From: an uncultured Acidimicrobiales bacterium
Lineage (GTDB): Bacteria; Actinomycetota; Acidimicrobiia; Acidimicrobiales; Aldehydirespiratoraceae
DNA length: 64,000 bases
Direction of reading: 5' to 3'
Assembly: GCA_951812975.1 (NCBI GenBank)
Contig: CATOTC010000001.1
Coordinates: forward strand, 496,001-560,000
Shown: one piece after another, positions 16,785-26,011 of the stretch
Numbering within the stretch: position 1 is the first letter of the stretch
How the letters are laid out: each line of letters begins with the position of its first letter
The notes under the pieces: generated by a model
What the model saw: the letters and a program-made list of their open reading frames with translations, nothing else
What the model was told of the DNA's origin: nothing
The model's database searches: none
Position numbers and translations under genes: made by a program

Positions 16785-17696
16785 TCAGACTGTAGTTGCT
16801 TTGACTCTCCCGTCGGCGAGGTCCTCGATCTCGCCGCGCCCGCGCATCCGGTCCAGGTGCAGCTCCGCGCTGCGCGCCTCGACCCGGTCGGCGAAGACAG
16901 ACTGGGCCCCGGGGCGATAGATGAACCGGTGGCGCACCATGTCGGCAATCGTGCGGGGCTCAGACAAGAACTCGAGCATCGCCGCATGGCGCCGCGGGAT
17001 CGCCGCCTCGAACGCATCGAGCAGTCTAAGGAACTCTTCACGGCTCTCGATCACGCCCTTGTGGTGGAAGGTCACATAGAAGTCGGCCGCCTCGCCGCGG
17101 ACCGCAGCGATGCTGGCCTCGAACTGGTCGAGGTCGCTCCAGGTGTCGCCGTAGTAGGGACCGAACCCGCTGAGGTCGATATCGGACAGGAAGAACACGC
17201 CACCCGAAATTCGAAAGCCGCTGTGGCCGCGGGTGTGGCCCGGCAGATGCACGGCCTCAACGGTGACACCACCGAGGTCGAACACATCGCCGTCGGTGAA
17301 ACCGTGGGCATCAGGACGCGGCGTATAGAAGAACTCATCGATGAACAGCTGAGCCAGCAAGTCCCGCTCCTGAGGCCCGGGGCCCTGGATTTCGAGCATC
17401 TCCTCAAGGCTCTGCAACGCCGGCAGATCCTCATGGTGCACGTGGACCCGGGCATCGGGAAACATCTTGTTCCCGGCGATGTGGTCCTCGTGCCCATGAC
17501 TGTTGAGCACCGCGTCTACAGGAACAGACAAGCCGCCTTGCGCAACCACCGAGACCGACGGGTCGATGATCACCGACTCCCCGCTGCCACGGACGACCAA
17601 CGAGTTGCCCGACGGGTACTTGCCCTGGTCGGCCCCCACCAACACGGTGACCGCATCAGTGAGAACCCGGCTCTCCCCCGTCCACATCGGTGCCAT
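16785..17696 (-). CDS. MBL-fold metallo-hydrolase
   Basis: A 303-residue metallo-beta-lactamase-fold protein with a complete di-metal set: SHGHEDH (HxHxDH), PGHTRGH, the Asp in FLSDIDL, and VTFHHKG. After the MBL domain comes a helical C-terminal region ending in a winged-helix-like segment (SEPRTIADMVRH, about residues 245-290), as in thioesterase/glyoxalase-II-type LACTB2-like hydrolases. A thioester or similar ester substrate is likely but unproven. It converges on the peroxiredoxin gene. Confidence 0.88.
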   Translation of the reverse strand: MAPMWTGESRVLTDAVTVLVGADQGKYPSGNSLVVRGSGESVIIDPSVSVVAQGGLSVPVDAVLNSHGHEDHIAGNKMFPDARVHVHHEDLPALQSLEEMLEIQGPGPQERDLLAQLFIDEFFYTPRPDAHGFTDGDVFDLGGVTVEAVHLPGHTRGHSGFRISGGVFFLSDIDLSGFGPYYGDTWSDLDQFEASIAAVRGEAADFYVTFHHKGVIESREEFLRLLDAFEAAIPRRHAAMLEFLSEPRTIADMVRHRFIYRPGAQSVFADRVEARSAELHLDRMRGRGEIEDLADGRVKATTV

Positions 17697-17789
17697 TCCC
17701 CGACCCTACTGCTGATCGACACCACCTCCGGAACCGAGCGATCTCAAGTTCGTGAAACGGGATCGGCGCGGTAACATAAGCAGCCGATT

Positions 17790-17865
17790 GCGGACGTAGC
17801 TCAGTTGGTAGAGCGCAACCTTGCCAAGGTTGAGGTCGCCGGTTCGAACCCGGTCGTCCGCTCCA
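17790..17865 (+). tRNA. tRNA-Gly (GCC), CCA encoded
   Basis: The acceptor GCGGACG pairs with CGTCCGC. The D-arm contains TAGCTCAGTTGGTAGAGC, the anticodon stem CAACC/GGTTG carries loop TTGCCAA with anticodon GCC, and the T-arm is CCGG-TTCGAAC-CCGG. The discriminator is T, followed by a genomically encoded CCA (17863-17865). The phosphotransferase gene starts 17 bp downstream. Confidence 0.96.
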
Positions 17866-17882
17866 ATCAATGGCCGCCACCG

Positions 17883-18953
17883 ATGACTGACACAGGCACC
17901 CACACCAACACAGGCACTCACACCAACACAATCGACGTTGAGGCGTTGACTCGCTGGATGGACGCCAACGGGGTCCCCGGCGCCGGCGAGATCCCGGAGC
18001 TGCAGAACCTCACGGGAGGCTCCCAGAACGAGTTAACAATGATCGAACGGGGCGGACGCAGGATGGTCATCCGCCGACCGCCCGCAACCGCCGTCGACGA
18101 CCGGCTCGAAGGCATCCGCCGAGAGCACCGCCTCGTCAAAGCGCTGAAGGGAGCCGACGTCCCCCACGCCGAGTACATCGCCGGTTCAGACGACACCGAA
18201 CTGTTGGGCATGCCGTTCTATCTCATGGAGGCCGTCGACGGCTGGTCGCCGATGGACGTCGGAGGATGGGCCCCGCCCTTCGACACCGACCCCGCTGCCC
18301 GACGGGGCCTGGGGCTCGAGCTCGCCCGAGGCGCGGCGCTGCTGTCGAAAGTCGACTGGCAGACGCGCGGGCTCGAAGGCTTCGGACGCCCCGACAACTT
18401 CCACGACCGCCAAGTCGACCGCTGGCTTGCGTTCCTCGAACGGATCAGATGCCGCGAGCTCCCAGGACTCGACATCGCAGCCGAATGGCTCCGCAACCAT
18501 CGCCCCCGCCACTGGACGCCCGGGATCATGCACGGCGACTACCAATTCGCCAACGTGATGTTCAGCCACGGCGCCCCCGTGCGGCTCGCCGCCATCATCG
18601 ACTGGGAGATGACCACCGTCGGCGACCCCCTGCTCGACCTCGGCTGGGTGATGATGTCGTGGCCGACAGCGGACGGCGACATCGACGGCAATTCCGTCAG
18701 CAGTTCCCTCAGCATGGCGGGCATGCCGAGCCGCGACGAGATGCTCGATTGCTACGAGACGATCAGCGGACGATCGACCGAAGACATCGACTACTACATC
18801 ATCCTCGCCCGCTTCAAGCTCGGAATCGTGCTCGAGCAGGGGTACAGCCGTTTCCTTTCGGGCGCGGGAGTCAACCCCAAGGTCGAGGCGTTCGGCCCGC
18901 TCGTGCTCGACCTGATCCGCAAAGCCGCCGACCTGGCCGCAAAGACCCCCTGA
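17883..18953 (+). CDS. Phosphotransferase family protein (APH/ACAD10-11 N-domain-like)
   Basis: A 356-residue aminoglycoside-phosphotransferase-fold protein. Kinase-like features are the catalytic loop MHGDYQFANVMF and metal-binding IIDWEMTTVGDPLLDLGW. This subgroup (like the kinase domain of eukaryotic ACAD10/11) occurs with acyl-CoA dehydrogenases and is thought to phosphorylate hydroxyacyl-CoAs; the adjacent lipid genes agree. The ATG at 17883 was used because upstream codons fall inside tRNA-Gly. The N-terminus has a short GTHTNT tandem repeat encoded by an 18-bp DNA repeat. Confidence 0.87.
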   Translation: MTDTGTHTNTGTHTNTIDVEALTRWMDANGVPGAGEIPELQNLTGGSQNELTMIERGGRRMVIRRPPATAVDDRLEGIRREHRLVKALKGADVPHAEYIAGSDDTELLGMPFYLMEAVDGWSPMDVGGWAPPFDTDPAARRGLGLELARGAALLSKVDWQTRGLEGFGRPDNFHDRQVDRWLAFLERIRCRELPGLDIAAEWLRNHRPRHWTPGIMHGDYQFANVMFSHGAPVRLAAIIDWEMTTVGDPLLDLGWVMMSWPTADGDIDGNSVSSSLSMAGMPSRDEMLDCYETISGRSTEDIDYYIILARFKLGIVLEQGYSRFLSGAGVNPKVEAFGPLVLDLIRKAADLAAKTP

Positions 18954-18982
18954 CCCGCGCAAGCGCTAGCTTGGAAACCGCT

Positions 18983-19771
18983 ATGGCCGACAGCATCACC
19001 GACGCCCTGGCCGGCCGACGACTGCTGGTCGTCGGGGCCTCCTCTGGCAGCGGACGCGCCACCGCCATCGCCCTGGTGCGCGCAGGCGCCGACGTGGTCT
19101 TCGCAGCGCGCCGAACCGACAAGCTCCAAGCCGCCGTGGACGAGGCCGGAGCCGGACATGTGGTCGCCATCGACGTCCTCGACAGCGACAGCGTCAGCCG
19201 GGGTGTGAGCGAGGCGGCCGACCTCCTCGGCGGGACAATCGACGGCATCGTCTACACCTCGGGGATGTCGCCGCTGCGCCCTCTTGCCGACCTGAGCGCG
19301 GCCGACTGGCAGCAGGTGTTCGGTGTCAACACCATCGGCCCGAACCTGGTAATCGCCGCGGCCCTCCCGCATCTCAGCGACGATGCCGTCGTCACAGTCT
19401 TCTCCTCGGACTCCTCACTGCAGCCCCGCCACTCGCTGGTCGCCTACGCGGCAGCCAAACGAGCCCTCGAAGCAACCCTCGAAGGGTGGCGCACCGAACT
19501 GCTCGGCGGTCGGCGATTCGTCGCTGTGCTGCTCGGACCCACCATGCCCACCGAGTTCGGAGACACCTTCGATGCCGAGACCATGGGTAACGCGTTCGTG
19601 CACTGGCAACGCCAAGGATTCCGTACAGGCCTGATGAACGCCGACGATGTAGCCGGCGGGCTCACATCATGTCTGGCGGCAATGTTCGCCGCACCCGATT
19701 TCGGCATCGAGACAATGCTGTTGCGAGCACCCGAACCTCCCCAACCGGAACCTTTCGGACAGGCCCAATAG
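18983..19771 (+). CDS. Short-chain dehydrogenase/reductase
   Basis: A 262-residue SDR with cofactor loop VGASSGSGRATA near residue 17, the Tyr-Lys pair in YAAAK, and FSSDSS in the catalytic Ser region. The position of the usual NNAG reads YTSGM. Substrate is unknown. It starts 29 bp after the phosphotransferase stop, so the two are probably co-transcribed. The C-terminal half departs from FabG-type SDRs. Confidence 0.88.
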   Translation: MADSITDALAGRRLLVVGASSGSGRATAIALVRAGADVVFAARRTDKLQAAVDEAGAGHVVAIDVLDSDSVSRGVSEAADLLGGTIDGIVYTSGMSPLRPLADLSAADWQQVFGVNTIGPNLVIAAALPHLSDDAVVTVFSSDSSLQPRHSLVAYAAAKRALEATLEGWRTELLGGRRFVAVLLGPTMPTEFGDTFDAETMGNAFVHWQRQGFRTGLMNADDVAGGLTSCLAAMFAAPDFGIETMLLRAPEPPQPEPFGQAQ

Positions 19772-19807
19772 TAGGCGCCGGATTGCACTCCGCCAACGGT
19801 TGATGTG

Positions 19808-20629
19808 CTAGCGGTTGATGTTCTCCTTCATCTCATCGAGCCGCATCAGGATCGGATAGCCGCCGACGCTGATGGCGTTGCCGTGTCCCGTGCTGTGCAC
19901 GTCGAACACAGACTGAAGCGCCGCGTAGTAGCCCTGAGTGTCGAGCGTCTGATTCACAGCCCGTTTCGCCTGGGCCAGGCCGAAGGCGTTGTTCGTGGCG
20001 ATCTGAGCCGCCACTTCATGGGTGCGTTCCCACAGCCGATCACGCGGCACGACCTCACGAGCCAGACCGATCTGGTGGGCCTCCTCGGCACCCATGGTCC
20101 GCTGGGTGAAAAGGATGTCCTTGGCTCGCCGCGCACCGAACTCCCAGGTGTGGCCGTGGTACTCGACTCCGCCGATGGCCATCAAAACAACCGGGTCTGA
20201 GAACTCGACGTCGTTGGCGACGATCAGCAGGTCGAGCGGGAAGATCAGGTTGAAGGCGCCCGCGATCGCCTTCCCCTGGATCGCACCGATCGTCGGTTTG
20301 GGGATGTTGCGCCAGTGCCACGAGTAGCCCAGATACTTGCGTGCCTCCCAGCGATAGATCTTGTGAAGCTGCCAACTGCCGTCCTCTTCTTCTAGCCCCG
20401 CACTGTCGGGATCGCGCGAGCCCCCCAGATCATGGCCCGCAGAGAAATGCTTGCCCTCGCCGCGCAGAACAATGACCTTGACCTCGTCGTCGTATTCGGC
20501 CGTGCGGAAACGATGGTCGACCTCGTCGAGCATCCGCTCGTTCTGGGCATTGGCCTTCTCGGGACGGGCCAAAGTGATGGTCGCCACTGCGTCGGCCACT
20601 TCGTAGTCGACGTACTTGAATTCGTTCAT
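19808..20629 (-). CDS. Enoyl-CoA hydratase/isomerase family protein
   Basis: A 273-residue crotonase-fold protein. The oxyanion-hole segments are HFSAGHDLG (near residue 62) and IGAIQGKAIAGAFNLIFPLDLLI (about 115-137). The usual catalytic Glu residues of hydratases are not obvious at their standard positions, where the region reads VEYHGHTWEFGARRAKDILFT, so an isomerase, hydrolase or dehalogenase-type reaction is possible. It acts on an acyl-CoA, probably in beta-oxidation. It is upstream of no operon partner except possibly the isochorismatase-like gene (13-bp gap). Confidence 0.87.
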   Translation of the reverse strand: MNEFKYVDYEVADAVATITLARPEKANAQNERMLDEVDHRFRTAEYDDEVKVIVLRGEGKHFSAGHDLGGSRDPDSAGLEEEDGSWQLHKIYRWEARKYLGYSWHWRNIPKPTIGAIQGKAIAGAFNLIFPLDLLIVANDVEFSDPVVLMAIGGVEYHGHTWEFGARRAKDILFTQRTMGAEEAHQIGLAREVVPRDRLWERTHEVAAQIATNNAFGLAQAKRAVNQTLDTQGYYAALQSVFDVHSTGHGNAISVGGYPILMRLDEMKENINR

Positions 20630-20642
20630 GGTCGAGACTCCT

Positions 20643-21302
20643 CTAGGGCGATTCCCACAGCGAGCAGAGTTCGGTGGATGTGGTGATGGTAGCGATCAGC
20701 GAAAGAGTGTTGTCAATCACAGAGTCTGCGTACTCGGCCGGCACACCGGCGACCGCATCTCGCACCAGGACCACCTGATAGCCGAGGTCGAGTGCGTTCA
20801 GGCAGAGCCCCAGGATCCCGATGTTGACCGAGACCCCCGTGGCCACGATGGTCCTGGTGCCGAGATTGCGCAGCATCTGGTCCAGCGAGGTGGACGTGAA
20901 CGGCGTCATCCCGTGCATGCGGGGGATGACGATGTCGGCCGGTTCAGGTCCGAGTTCAGGAACCAGGGCCGCGCCGGGGGAACCGGCCTCTGTGGGCAGT
21001 CCCTGTTCACGGCCGAGTTTCGCGATCAGCGCCATGATCTTGGCGTTCTCGGTGATCCCGGCACCATCGGCGCGATGCTCAGCAGTGCAGTGCACAACGC
21101 GCGCACCGACCGCACGGGCCGCTTGGCAGACTCTCGCCGCCGCCTCGACGGTCCCGGCTTGCGCGACCTGTTCCACCAACTCCGGGAGCAGCGCATCAGG
21201 GCCGACCACCCCCTGTTGAAGCTCCATAGTGAGCACAGCCGTTGTCGAGGGATCGACAATCGAGCGCAATCGCTCGAACTGCCGGCCCTCAGATCCGCTC
21301 AC
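20643..21302 (-). CDS. Isochorismatase-fold protein lacking the catalytic triad
   Basis: A 219-residue protein with the isochorismatase/cysteine hydrolase fold (TTAVLTMELQQG, ARVVHCTAEHR, PFTSTSLDQMLRNLG, TIVATGVSVNIGILG). The Asp-Lys-Cys triad appears replaced: Asp by Glu in MELQ, Lys by Met in PRMHG, and Cys by Gly in GVSVNIGI. It is therefore either non-catalytic or uses different chemistry. It lies immediately upstream of the enoyl-CoA hydratase gene (13-bp gap) and is probably co-transcribed with it. Confidence 0.82.
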   Translation of the reverse strand: MSGSEGRQFERLRSIVDPSTTAVLTMELQQGVVGPDALLPELVEQVAQAGTVEAAARVCQAARAVGARVVHCTAEHRADGAGITENAKIMALIAKLGREQGLPTEAGSPGAALVPELGPEPADIVIPRMHGMTPFTSTSLDQMLRNLGTRTIVATGVSVNIGILGLCLNALDLGYQVVLVRDAVAGVPAEYADSVIDNTLSLIATITTSTELCSLWESP

Positions 21303-21350
21303 GCGATCAGCCTAGAGGCCCACTGGACTGACCGTTAGAATGAACCGCTT

Positions 21351-21671
21351 ATGGACGAGCAAGATCCGCAGATGGAAACGCTGGATGCTGCGTCGAGCGT
21401 ATGGCACGTCGAGATTGACAAGCGCCGTTTGCCCGCCCGCATGCTGCGCACCTTCACAACCCTGATCTGGGCGGTGTTGACTTGGGGCGGTACGGCGTCG
21501 CCTTCGAATCGCGTATGGAGGATCGTCGAAACCTCGACTGGGCGGGTACTGACCACGATCAAGGACTCCTACGGAGACGAAAGCGACACCGGCGCCCAAC
21601 TCGCCTCCGAGCTTGAGGCCTTCTCCCCGACCGAGTTCGCCGCTCGCTGGGGTTTCACCGTAAACACCTGA
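21351..21671 (+). CDS. Small conserved-looking hypothetical protein
   Basis: A 106-residue protein with no family I can name. It has alternating hydrophobic and polar strands (SSVWHVEIDKRRLP, VWRIVETSTGRVLTTI), an acidic Tyr-Gly-Asp-Glu patch, and a helical C-terminus (ASELEAFSPTEFAARWGF). No signal peptide or membrane segment is seen. The ATG lies 48 bp from the divergent isochorismatase-like gene. The codon bias resembles that of its neighbours, which supports a real gene. Confidence 0.6.
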   Translation: MDEQDPQMETLDAASSVWHVEIDKRRLPARMLRTFTTLIWAVLTWGGTASPSNRVWRIVETSTGRVLTTIKDSYGDESDTGAQLASELEAFSPTEFAARWGFTVNT

Positions 21672-21690
21672 CCATTGATCGAAAGGGCAG

Positions 21691-22827
21691 TCAGCGGGCG
21701 CGGGGGAGTCCCAGGTGGCGTTCGGCGATGTTGTTGCGGTTGATCTCGGTGGTGCCGCCCTGGAAAGTCTGCGGGACCGAGTGGCGGACATCGTGGTCGA
21801 TCCATCCTTCGGCGGCCGCTCCCGACTCGCCCAGACCGAGCAGTCCTTCTGGTCCGGCCGCGGCCTGGGCCCAGCGGGCGTGGCGCTGATACGCCTCAGT
21901 GGCGAAGACTTTGGCGATCGAGCCCTGCGTGCCGCTCGGTTCGCCGACCGCCGCGGTCCAGGCAGTGCGTTGGGTCAACAACTCGGCAACCTGTGCGTCG
22001 ATCGCGACCTGTGCCATGTGTTCACGATGCACCGGATCAGCGATCACGCCCGTATGCGCGGCCCACTGGGCGAAGCGCCGCAGCAGGGGTGTGAGCGCGC
22101 CGGTGTTGGCTATGCCGCGCTCGAAGCCGAACATGATCGACACAACCTGCCAGCCTTCGTTCGCCTCACCGACAACCCATTCATCACCGACGCGGACATC
22201 GTCGTAGAACGTGACGTTGGAACGCTCGGTGCTCATCGTGTGAATCGGATCGGCGCTGATACCCGGGGTGTCCATAAGGATGATGAAGACCGTGAACCCT
22301 CCGTATCGGCCGGCGTCCGGGTCGGTGCGGGTCAAGAGGAACACCCAGTCCGACACCTGCGCCATGGTGGTCCACATCTTGGAGCCGTTGATCACCCACT
22401 CGTCGCCGTCACGAACCGCTCGGGTCGAGATTGCGGGCAGATCGCTGCCGCCGTCGGGTTCAGTCAAGCCGAAACAGACGAACTCCTCCCCCGCCAACAG
22501 CGCCGCGGTGACCCTCTGGTTCTGAGACGGGGTACCGGCAGCGTTGAGCACTCCCGCGATGACCAACGCCATGCCGACCGAATCGAAAGGCGCTCCCGCC
22601 TTCTCGGCCTCGCTCGACAGCATCCACATCGCCATCGGGTCCTGCCCCTCCCCCGGCATCGCCTGGGCGAGCAGACCCACATCGCCCAGTGCCTTGGCGA
22701 GTTCGACGCAATGGTTGGCGCCCGTGCGATGGGCCCGGGCGATCACCTCGTCGTCGATATGGGCATCGATGCAGGCGCGGATCTCGGTTCTCAGCGCCTC
22801 GTGCCGGTCGGTCAGTCGAAAGTCCAT
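21691..22827 (-). CDS. Acyl-CoA dehydrogenase, subunit of a probable heteromeric pair
   Basis: A 378-residue acyl-CoA dehydrogenase (FAD-dependent alpha,beta-desaturation of acyl-CoAs). Family segments are CFGLTEPDGGSDL, INGSKMWTTMAQVSDW, and the C-terminal FQGGTTEINRNNIAERHLGLPR. It starts one base after the stop of a second, shorter acyl-CoA dehydrogenase gene (TGACATG). In mycobacterial sterol degradation, such tandem ACAD genes make alpha2-beta2 enzymes (the ChsE type), and this pair is built the same way. An upstream in-frame start would overlap the partner. Confidence 0.9.
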   Translation of the reverse strand: MDFRLTDRHEALRTEIRACIDAHIDDEVIARAHRTGANHCVELAKALGDVGLLAQAMPGEGQDPMAMWMLSSEAEKAGAPFDSVGMALVIAGVLNAAGTPSQNQRVTAALLAGEEFVCFGLTEPDGGSDLPAISTRAVRDGDEWVINGSKMWTTMAQVSDWVFLLTRTDPDAGRYGGFTVFIILMDTPGISADPIHTMSTERSNVTFYDDVRVGDEWVVGEANEGWQVVSIMFGFERGIANTGALTPLLRRFAQWAAHTGVIADPVHREHMAQVAIDAQVAELLTQRTAWTAAVGEPSGTQGSIAKVFATEAYQRHARWAQAAAGPEGLLGLGESGAAAEGWIDHDVRHSVPQTFQGGTTEINRNNIAERHLGLPRAR

Positions 22828-22828
22828 G

Positions 22829-23875
22829 TCAGCGGCCCGCCATTGCCTTTGCCGGTCCCCACAGGAGGTCGGCGAGGCGTCGCCGTTCACGTGACGGGTC
22901 GCCGACGATGTTGGCCCAGCCCCTGGCTCGGCGAAAATACAGTTGGATGTCGTACTCCAACGAGAATCCGTAACCCCCGTGGTAGTGGAGGCTGCGGTCC
23001 GTGCTGACCGCTGCGGCGTCGGCCGCGTGGAGCATCGCCATCGCCGCCAGCGGCGCGAACTCGGTGACGTTGCCTTCGTCCATGTCGATCACACCCGCTC
23101 CGTCGACCATTCCCTCGTCGAACGCCCAGGCGGCCTTGTGAGCCAGGAACCGACCGCCGTCGACCAGGGCCGGCAGGTCGGCCAAACCATGCTGGATCGC
23201 CTGAAACGACCCGATTGGCCGGCCGAACTGGTGCCGTTCGAGCACGTAGTCGACTCCCATGCGCATCGCCCGCTCGGCGATCCCGACCAGCGCGGCAGCG
23301 GTGAGCACGCGCCACATATCAAGCAGAGGGTCGAGTTCGGACGCCTCGCCGAGCACGACCCGATCGCCCTCACGGGCCGAGCGGTCCGCCAGCGGTGCCG
23401 AGCCATGGTTGCTCGGCGCTGCCATCGGCGCCGGTGAGTGGACGGCAACGAGTTCGCCCCCATCCAGGCCCACGACAACATCGGCCACGGCCCCGCCCGG
23501 CACGAGTCGCCAGGTGCCGTCTGCATCCGCAGGGCGGAGCGCAATCGCTGCTATCCGCTCACCGCTCACGATTTCTGGGGCCGGACAAGCACGAGACGCA
23601 ACCCAGTGTTCGATCAACGGCACCGGAGCAATCGCCTCGCCCAACGCCTCCGCGACAACCACGAGAGCGCTCAGAGTCGCTCCTCCCCCGCCCTCCTGGT
23701 CCGGTGCCGCCATCCCCGGCGCCTCCAAACTCCTCAGCTTCTGCCAGAGCTGCGGCGAATAGCCGAGAGGCTCCGCCGCACGCACAACATCAACCGGGCT
23801 CTCCTTGGCGAAGAACGCCCCGAAGGTGTCCGCGATCGCTTCCTGGTCAGCCGAGAGCGAGAAGTCAAGCGCCAT
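22829..23875 (-). CDS. Acyl-CoA dehydrogenase-like partner subunit
   Basis: A 348-residue ACAD-fold protein, shorter than single-subunit family members. It has the N-terminal LSADQEAIADTFGAFF helix and C-terminal YVLERHQFGRPIGSFQAIQHGLADL and LHYHGGYGFSLEYDIQLYFRR segments. The middle beta-domain is divergent and poor in the usual FAD/substrate-binding motifs. Together with the next gene it probably forms a heterotetramer in which each subunit supplies part of the FAD site (known for sterol side-chain ACADs; inference here). Confidence 0.88.
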   Translation of the reverse strand: MALDFSLSADQEAIADTFGAFFAKESPVDVVRAAEPLGYSPQLWQKLRSLEAPGMAAPDQEGGGGATLSALVVVAEALGEAIAPVPLIEHWVASRACPAPEIVSGERIAAIALRPADADGTWRLVPGGAVADVVVGLDGGELVAVHSPAPMAAPSNHGSAPLADRSAREGDRVVLGEASELDPLLDMWRVLTAAALVGIAERAMRMGVDYVLERHQFGRPIGSFQAIQHGLADLPALVDGGRFLAHKAAWAFDEGMVDGAGVIDMDEGNVTEFAPLAAMAMLHAADAAAVSTDRSLHYHGGYGFSLEYDIQLYFRRARGWANIVGDPSRERRRLADLLWGPAKAMAGR

Positions 23876-24038
23876 TCAGACCCTCCGAACGCAAGAACTC
23901 GCCACAACGGTCACGGTCCCATTGTTGCCCCCAGCAGCCCTCGACACTAACTCCGACCAGTTCCTGTCAGTCCCTCACCCCCGACCGGTGGAGGTCGGCG
24001 GGAGGGGTCCGGGGGTATTGTCTGGGCTGGAGGCTGCG

Positions 24039-24911
24039 ATGAAATTCGGGTACGTATCGATGAACACACCCTCGGACGTTCGGCCGGACGTGCTCGCCCG
24101 AGCTCTCGAGGACCGTGGATACGACTCGCTGTTCATCGGAGAGCACAGCCACATCCCGACATCGCGGCGAACCCCCTACCCCGCCGGCGGCGAGCTCCCC
24201 GACAGCTACCTGCACATGATGGATCCGTACGTCAGCCTCACCCTTGCCGCGAGCGCTACCACGACTCTGAGGTTCGGAACCGGGGTGGCCCTGCCGCTCG
24301 AACGCGATCTGCTGGCTCTGGCGAAGACGGTTGCCACGCTCGACGTGCTGTCGTCGGGCCGTCTGGAGTTCGGGGTGGGAGTCGGCTGGAACGCCGAAGA
24401 GCTCGCCAACCATCGACCCGATATTGCATGGGCCATGCGCTATCAGGCATTGGAGGAATGTGTGGAGGCGTTGCGGCGCCTGTGGACCGATGCCGAATCC
24501 GAACACCACGGCCGATACTTCAACTTCGATACGTCATGGAGCTTCCCCAAACCACACCAGACCCCGCATCCACCGGTGTTGTTGGGGACCGCGGGACGGC
24601 TCGGCAGTCAACACGCGGCGCGTTGGGCGGACGGATGGATGCCGACCGACATCGGGTTGGGGCCCATCGAGGGGGGCACGCTCGACAAGAAGGTCCGCAA
24701 GTTCCATGAAGCCACCGAACAGGCGAACCGCCCGCGCCTGCCGATCACCATGGCCGTATTCGGTGACCCGACACCGGCAACGCTGGCCCACTACCGGGAC
24801 CTCGGCATAGACCGTGTCGTGCTGGGCACAGCCCGCACCGACTGGGATGACCCGTCAACCACGATGGCCTTCATCGACCGCTACGCGGCTCTGATCCCTG
24901 AACTCGCCTGA
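24039..24911 (+). CDS. LLM-class (F420-type) oxidoreductase
   Basis: A 290-residue luciferase-like TIM-barrel protein: MKFGYVSMN start, FIGEHSHIP, TTLRFGTGVALPLERDLLALAKTVATLD and GRLEFGVGVGWNAEE. These are the typical features of F420-dependent actinobacterial oxidoreductases that act on steroids or fatty acids or serve as glucose-6-phosphate dehydrogenase-like enzymes. Substrate is unknown. The ATG at 24039 has GGAGG eight bases upstream, and longer versions of the frame would overlap the divergent ACAD gene. Transcription is convergent with the next LLM gene. Confidence 0.9.
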   Translation: MKFGYVSMNTPSDVRPDVLARALEDRGYDSLFIGEHSHIPTSRRTPYPAGGELPDSYLHMMDPYVSLTLAASATTTLRFGTGVALPLERDLLALAKTVATLDVLSSGRLEFGVGVGWNAEELANHRPDIAWAMRYQALEECVEALRRLWTDAESEHHGRYFNFDTSWSFPKPHQTPHPPVLLGTAGRLGSQHAARWADGWMPTDIGLGPIEGGTLDKKVRKFHEATEQANRPRLPITMAVFGDPTPATLAHYRDLGIDRVVLGTARTDWDDPSTTMAFIDRYAALIPELA

Positions 24912-24933
24912 CCTCCCCGGCATTGCGGGAGGT

Positions 24934-26010
24934 TCACGCTCCAGGATTGGCTGCGAGATGATCGAAAGTGCCGGCCGGGCGGGTACGGGCGTACTCGTCG
25001 ACGATAGGACTCAACTGATCGGGGCTCGCACCGTGCAGGATCACCCCGTCACAGCCGAGATCGAACTGGCCGCGTATCTTCTCCACGCACTGGACGGGGC
25101 TGCCGCTGGCAGCCGGCGCCAACCACTCTTCGGGAATCAACTCAGCAACGTGCTCAAGCTGTTCGGTGGTGGCCAACTGGTCGATCGCTCCGGAGAACCC
25201 CGCGATGAACGGGTCCGCCTGGAATCGTTCGAGAACTGCCATGTCCCAATTGTTGGTGCGGACCAACAATTCGCCGTAGCCCTGAAGATACGTGGCCATG
25301 CGGCCCACCGACTTCTTCAACCGCAGATCCTCCGGCAGGTGGTCCCCGAGAGTCGCGAAGCAGGACCAGACACGCACCGCGTTCGGGTCGCGGCCTGCCT
25401 CCTCGGCCGAACGCTTCACCGCCGCCACAACCCGCTCGGTCGTCTCGTCGGTGAAGAACGTGTGGAGCACCACCGCGTCGAAGCAGCGCCCGCCCAGCGC
25501 TAAAGAGTTGGGCCCGAAGGCCATCCAAGCCATCGGAATGTGCTCGCTGGTCGCGCCGCGGAGCGACAGGTACGGATAGCTGCCGGCCGGACCGTCGTGA
25601 CCGAGAATCGACTCGCCGGCCCAGAGCCGACGCATCAGCCCCACAAAATCCTCCACCTGAGCAGTCGTGACCGGGTCGAGACCGAACGCTTTGGACAACA
25701 GCGACACACCCCTGCCGAGACCGAGACAGAAACGACCACCAGTCAAGGAGTGCATCGTCATGGCGAAGGCCGCGGTCACAGCCGGATGCCTGGTGTGGTG
25801 GTTGGTGGCCCCGGTCGCCACACCCATGCGCTCGGACGTCACACCGACCGCCCCCGAGAGTGTCGCCACCTCCTTGATGTTCAACCGCTCGCTCACGAAT
25901 ACCGAACCGAAACCCATCTCCTCGCCTTGGCGCACCTCATCAACCAGCTCACGGGGCGATTCGGGCGCTCCCGCCAACGTGAAAAATCCGAGCTCATTCA
26001 TCTGCGCCAT
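24934..26010 (-). CDS. LLM-class (F420-type) oxidoreductase
   Basis: A 358-residue luciferase-like monooxygenase-family protein: LGFFTLAGAPE, GFGSVFVSERLNIKE, TGATNHHTRHPAVTAAFAMTMHSLTGGRFCLGLGRG and LHGASPDQL. It resembles the subgroup annotated as TIGR03857-type F420 oxidoreductases (inference from style). Its start follows the stop of a 79-residue gene after one base (TGACATG), so the two are translationally coupled. Substrate is unknown. Confidence 0.9.
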   Translation of the reverse strand: MAQMNELGFFTLAGAPESPRELVDEVRQGEEMGFGSVFVSERLNIKEVATLSGAVGVTSERMGVATGATNHHTRHPAVTAAFAMTMHSLTGGRFCLGLGRGVSLLSKAFGLDPVTTAQVEDFVGLMRRLWAGESILGHDGPAGSYPYLSLRGATSEHIPMAWMAFGPNSLALGGRCFDAVVLHTFFTDETTERVVAAVKRSAEEAGRDPNAVRVWSCFATLGDHLPEDLRLKKSVGRMATYLQGYGELLVRTNNWDMAVLERFQADPFIAGFSGAIDQLATTEQLEHVAELIPEEWLAPAASGSPVQCVEKIRGQFDLGCDGVILHGASPDQLSPIVDEYARTRPAGTFDHLAANPGA

Positions 26011-26011
26011 G

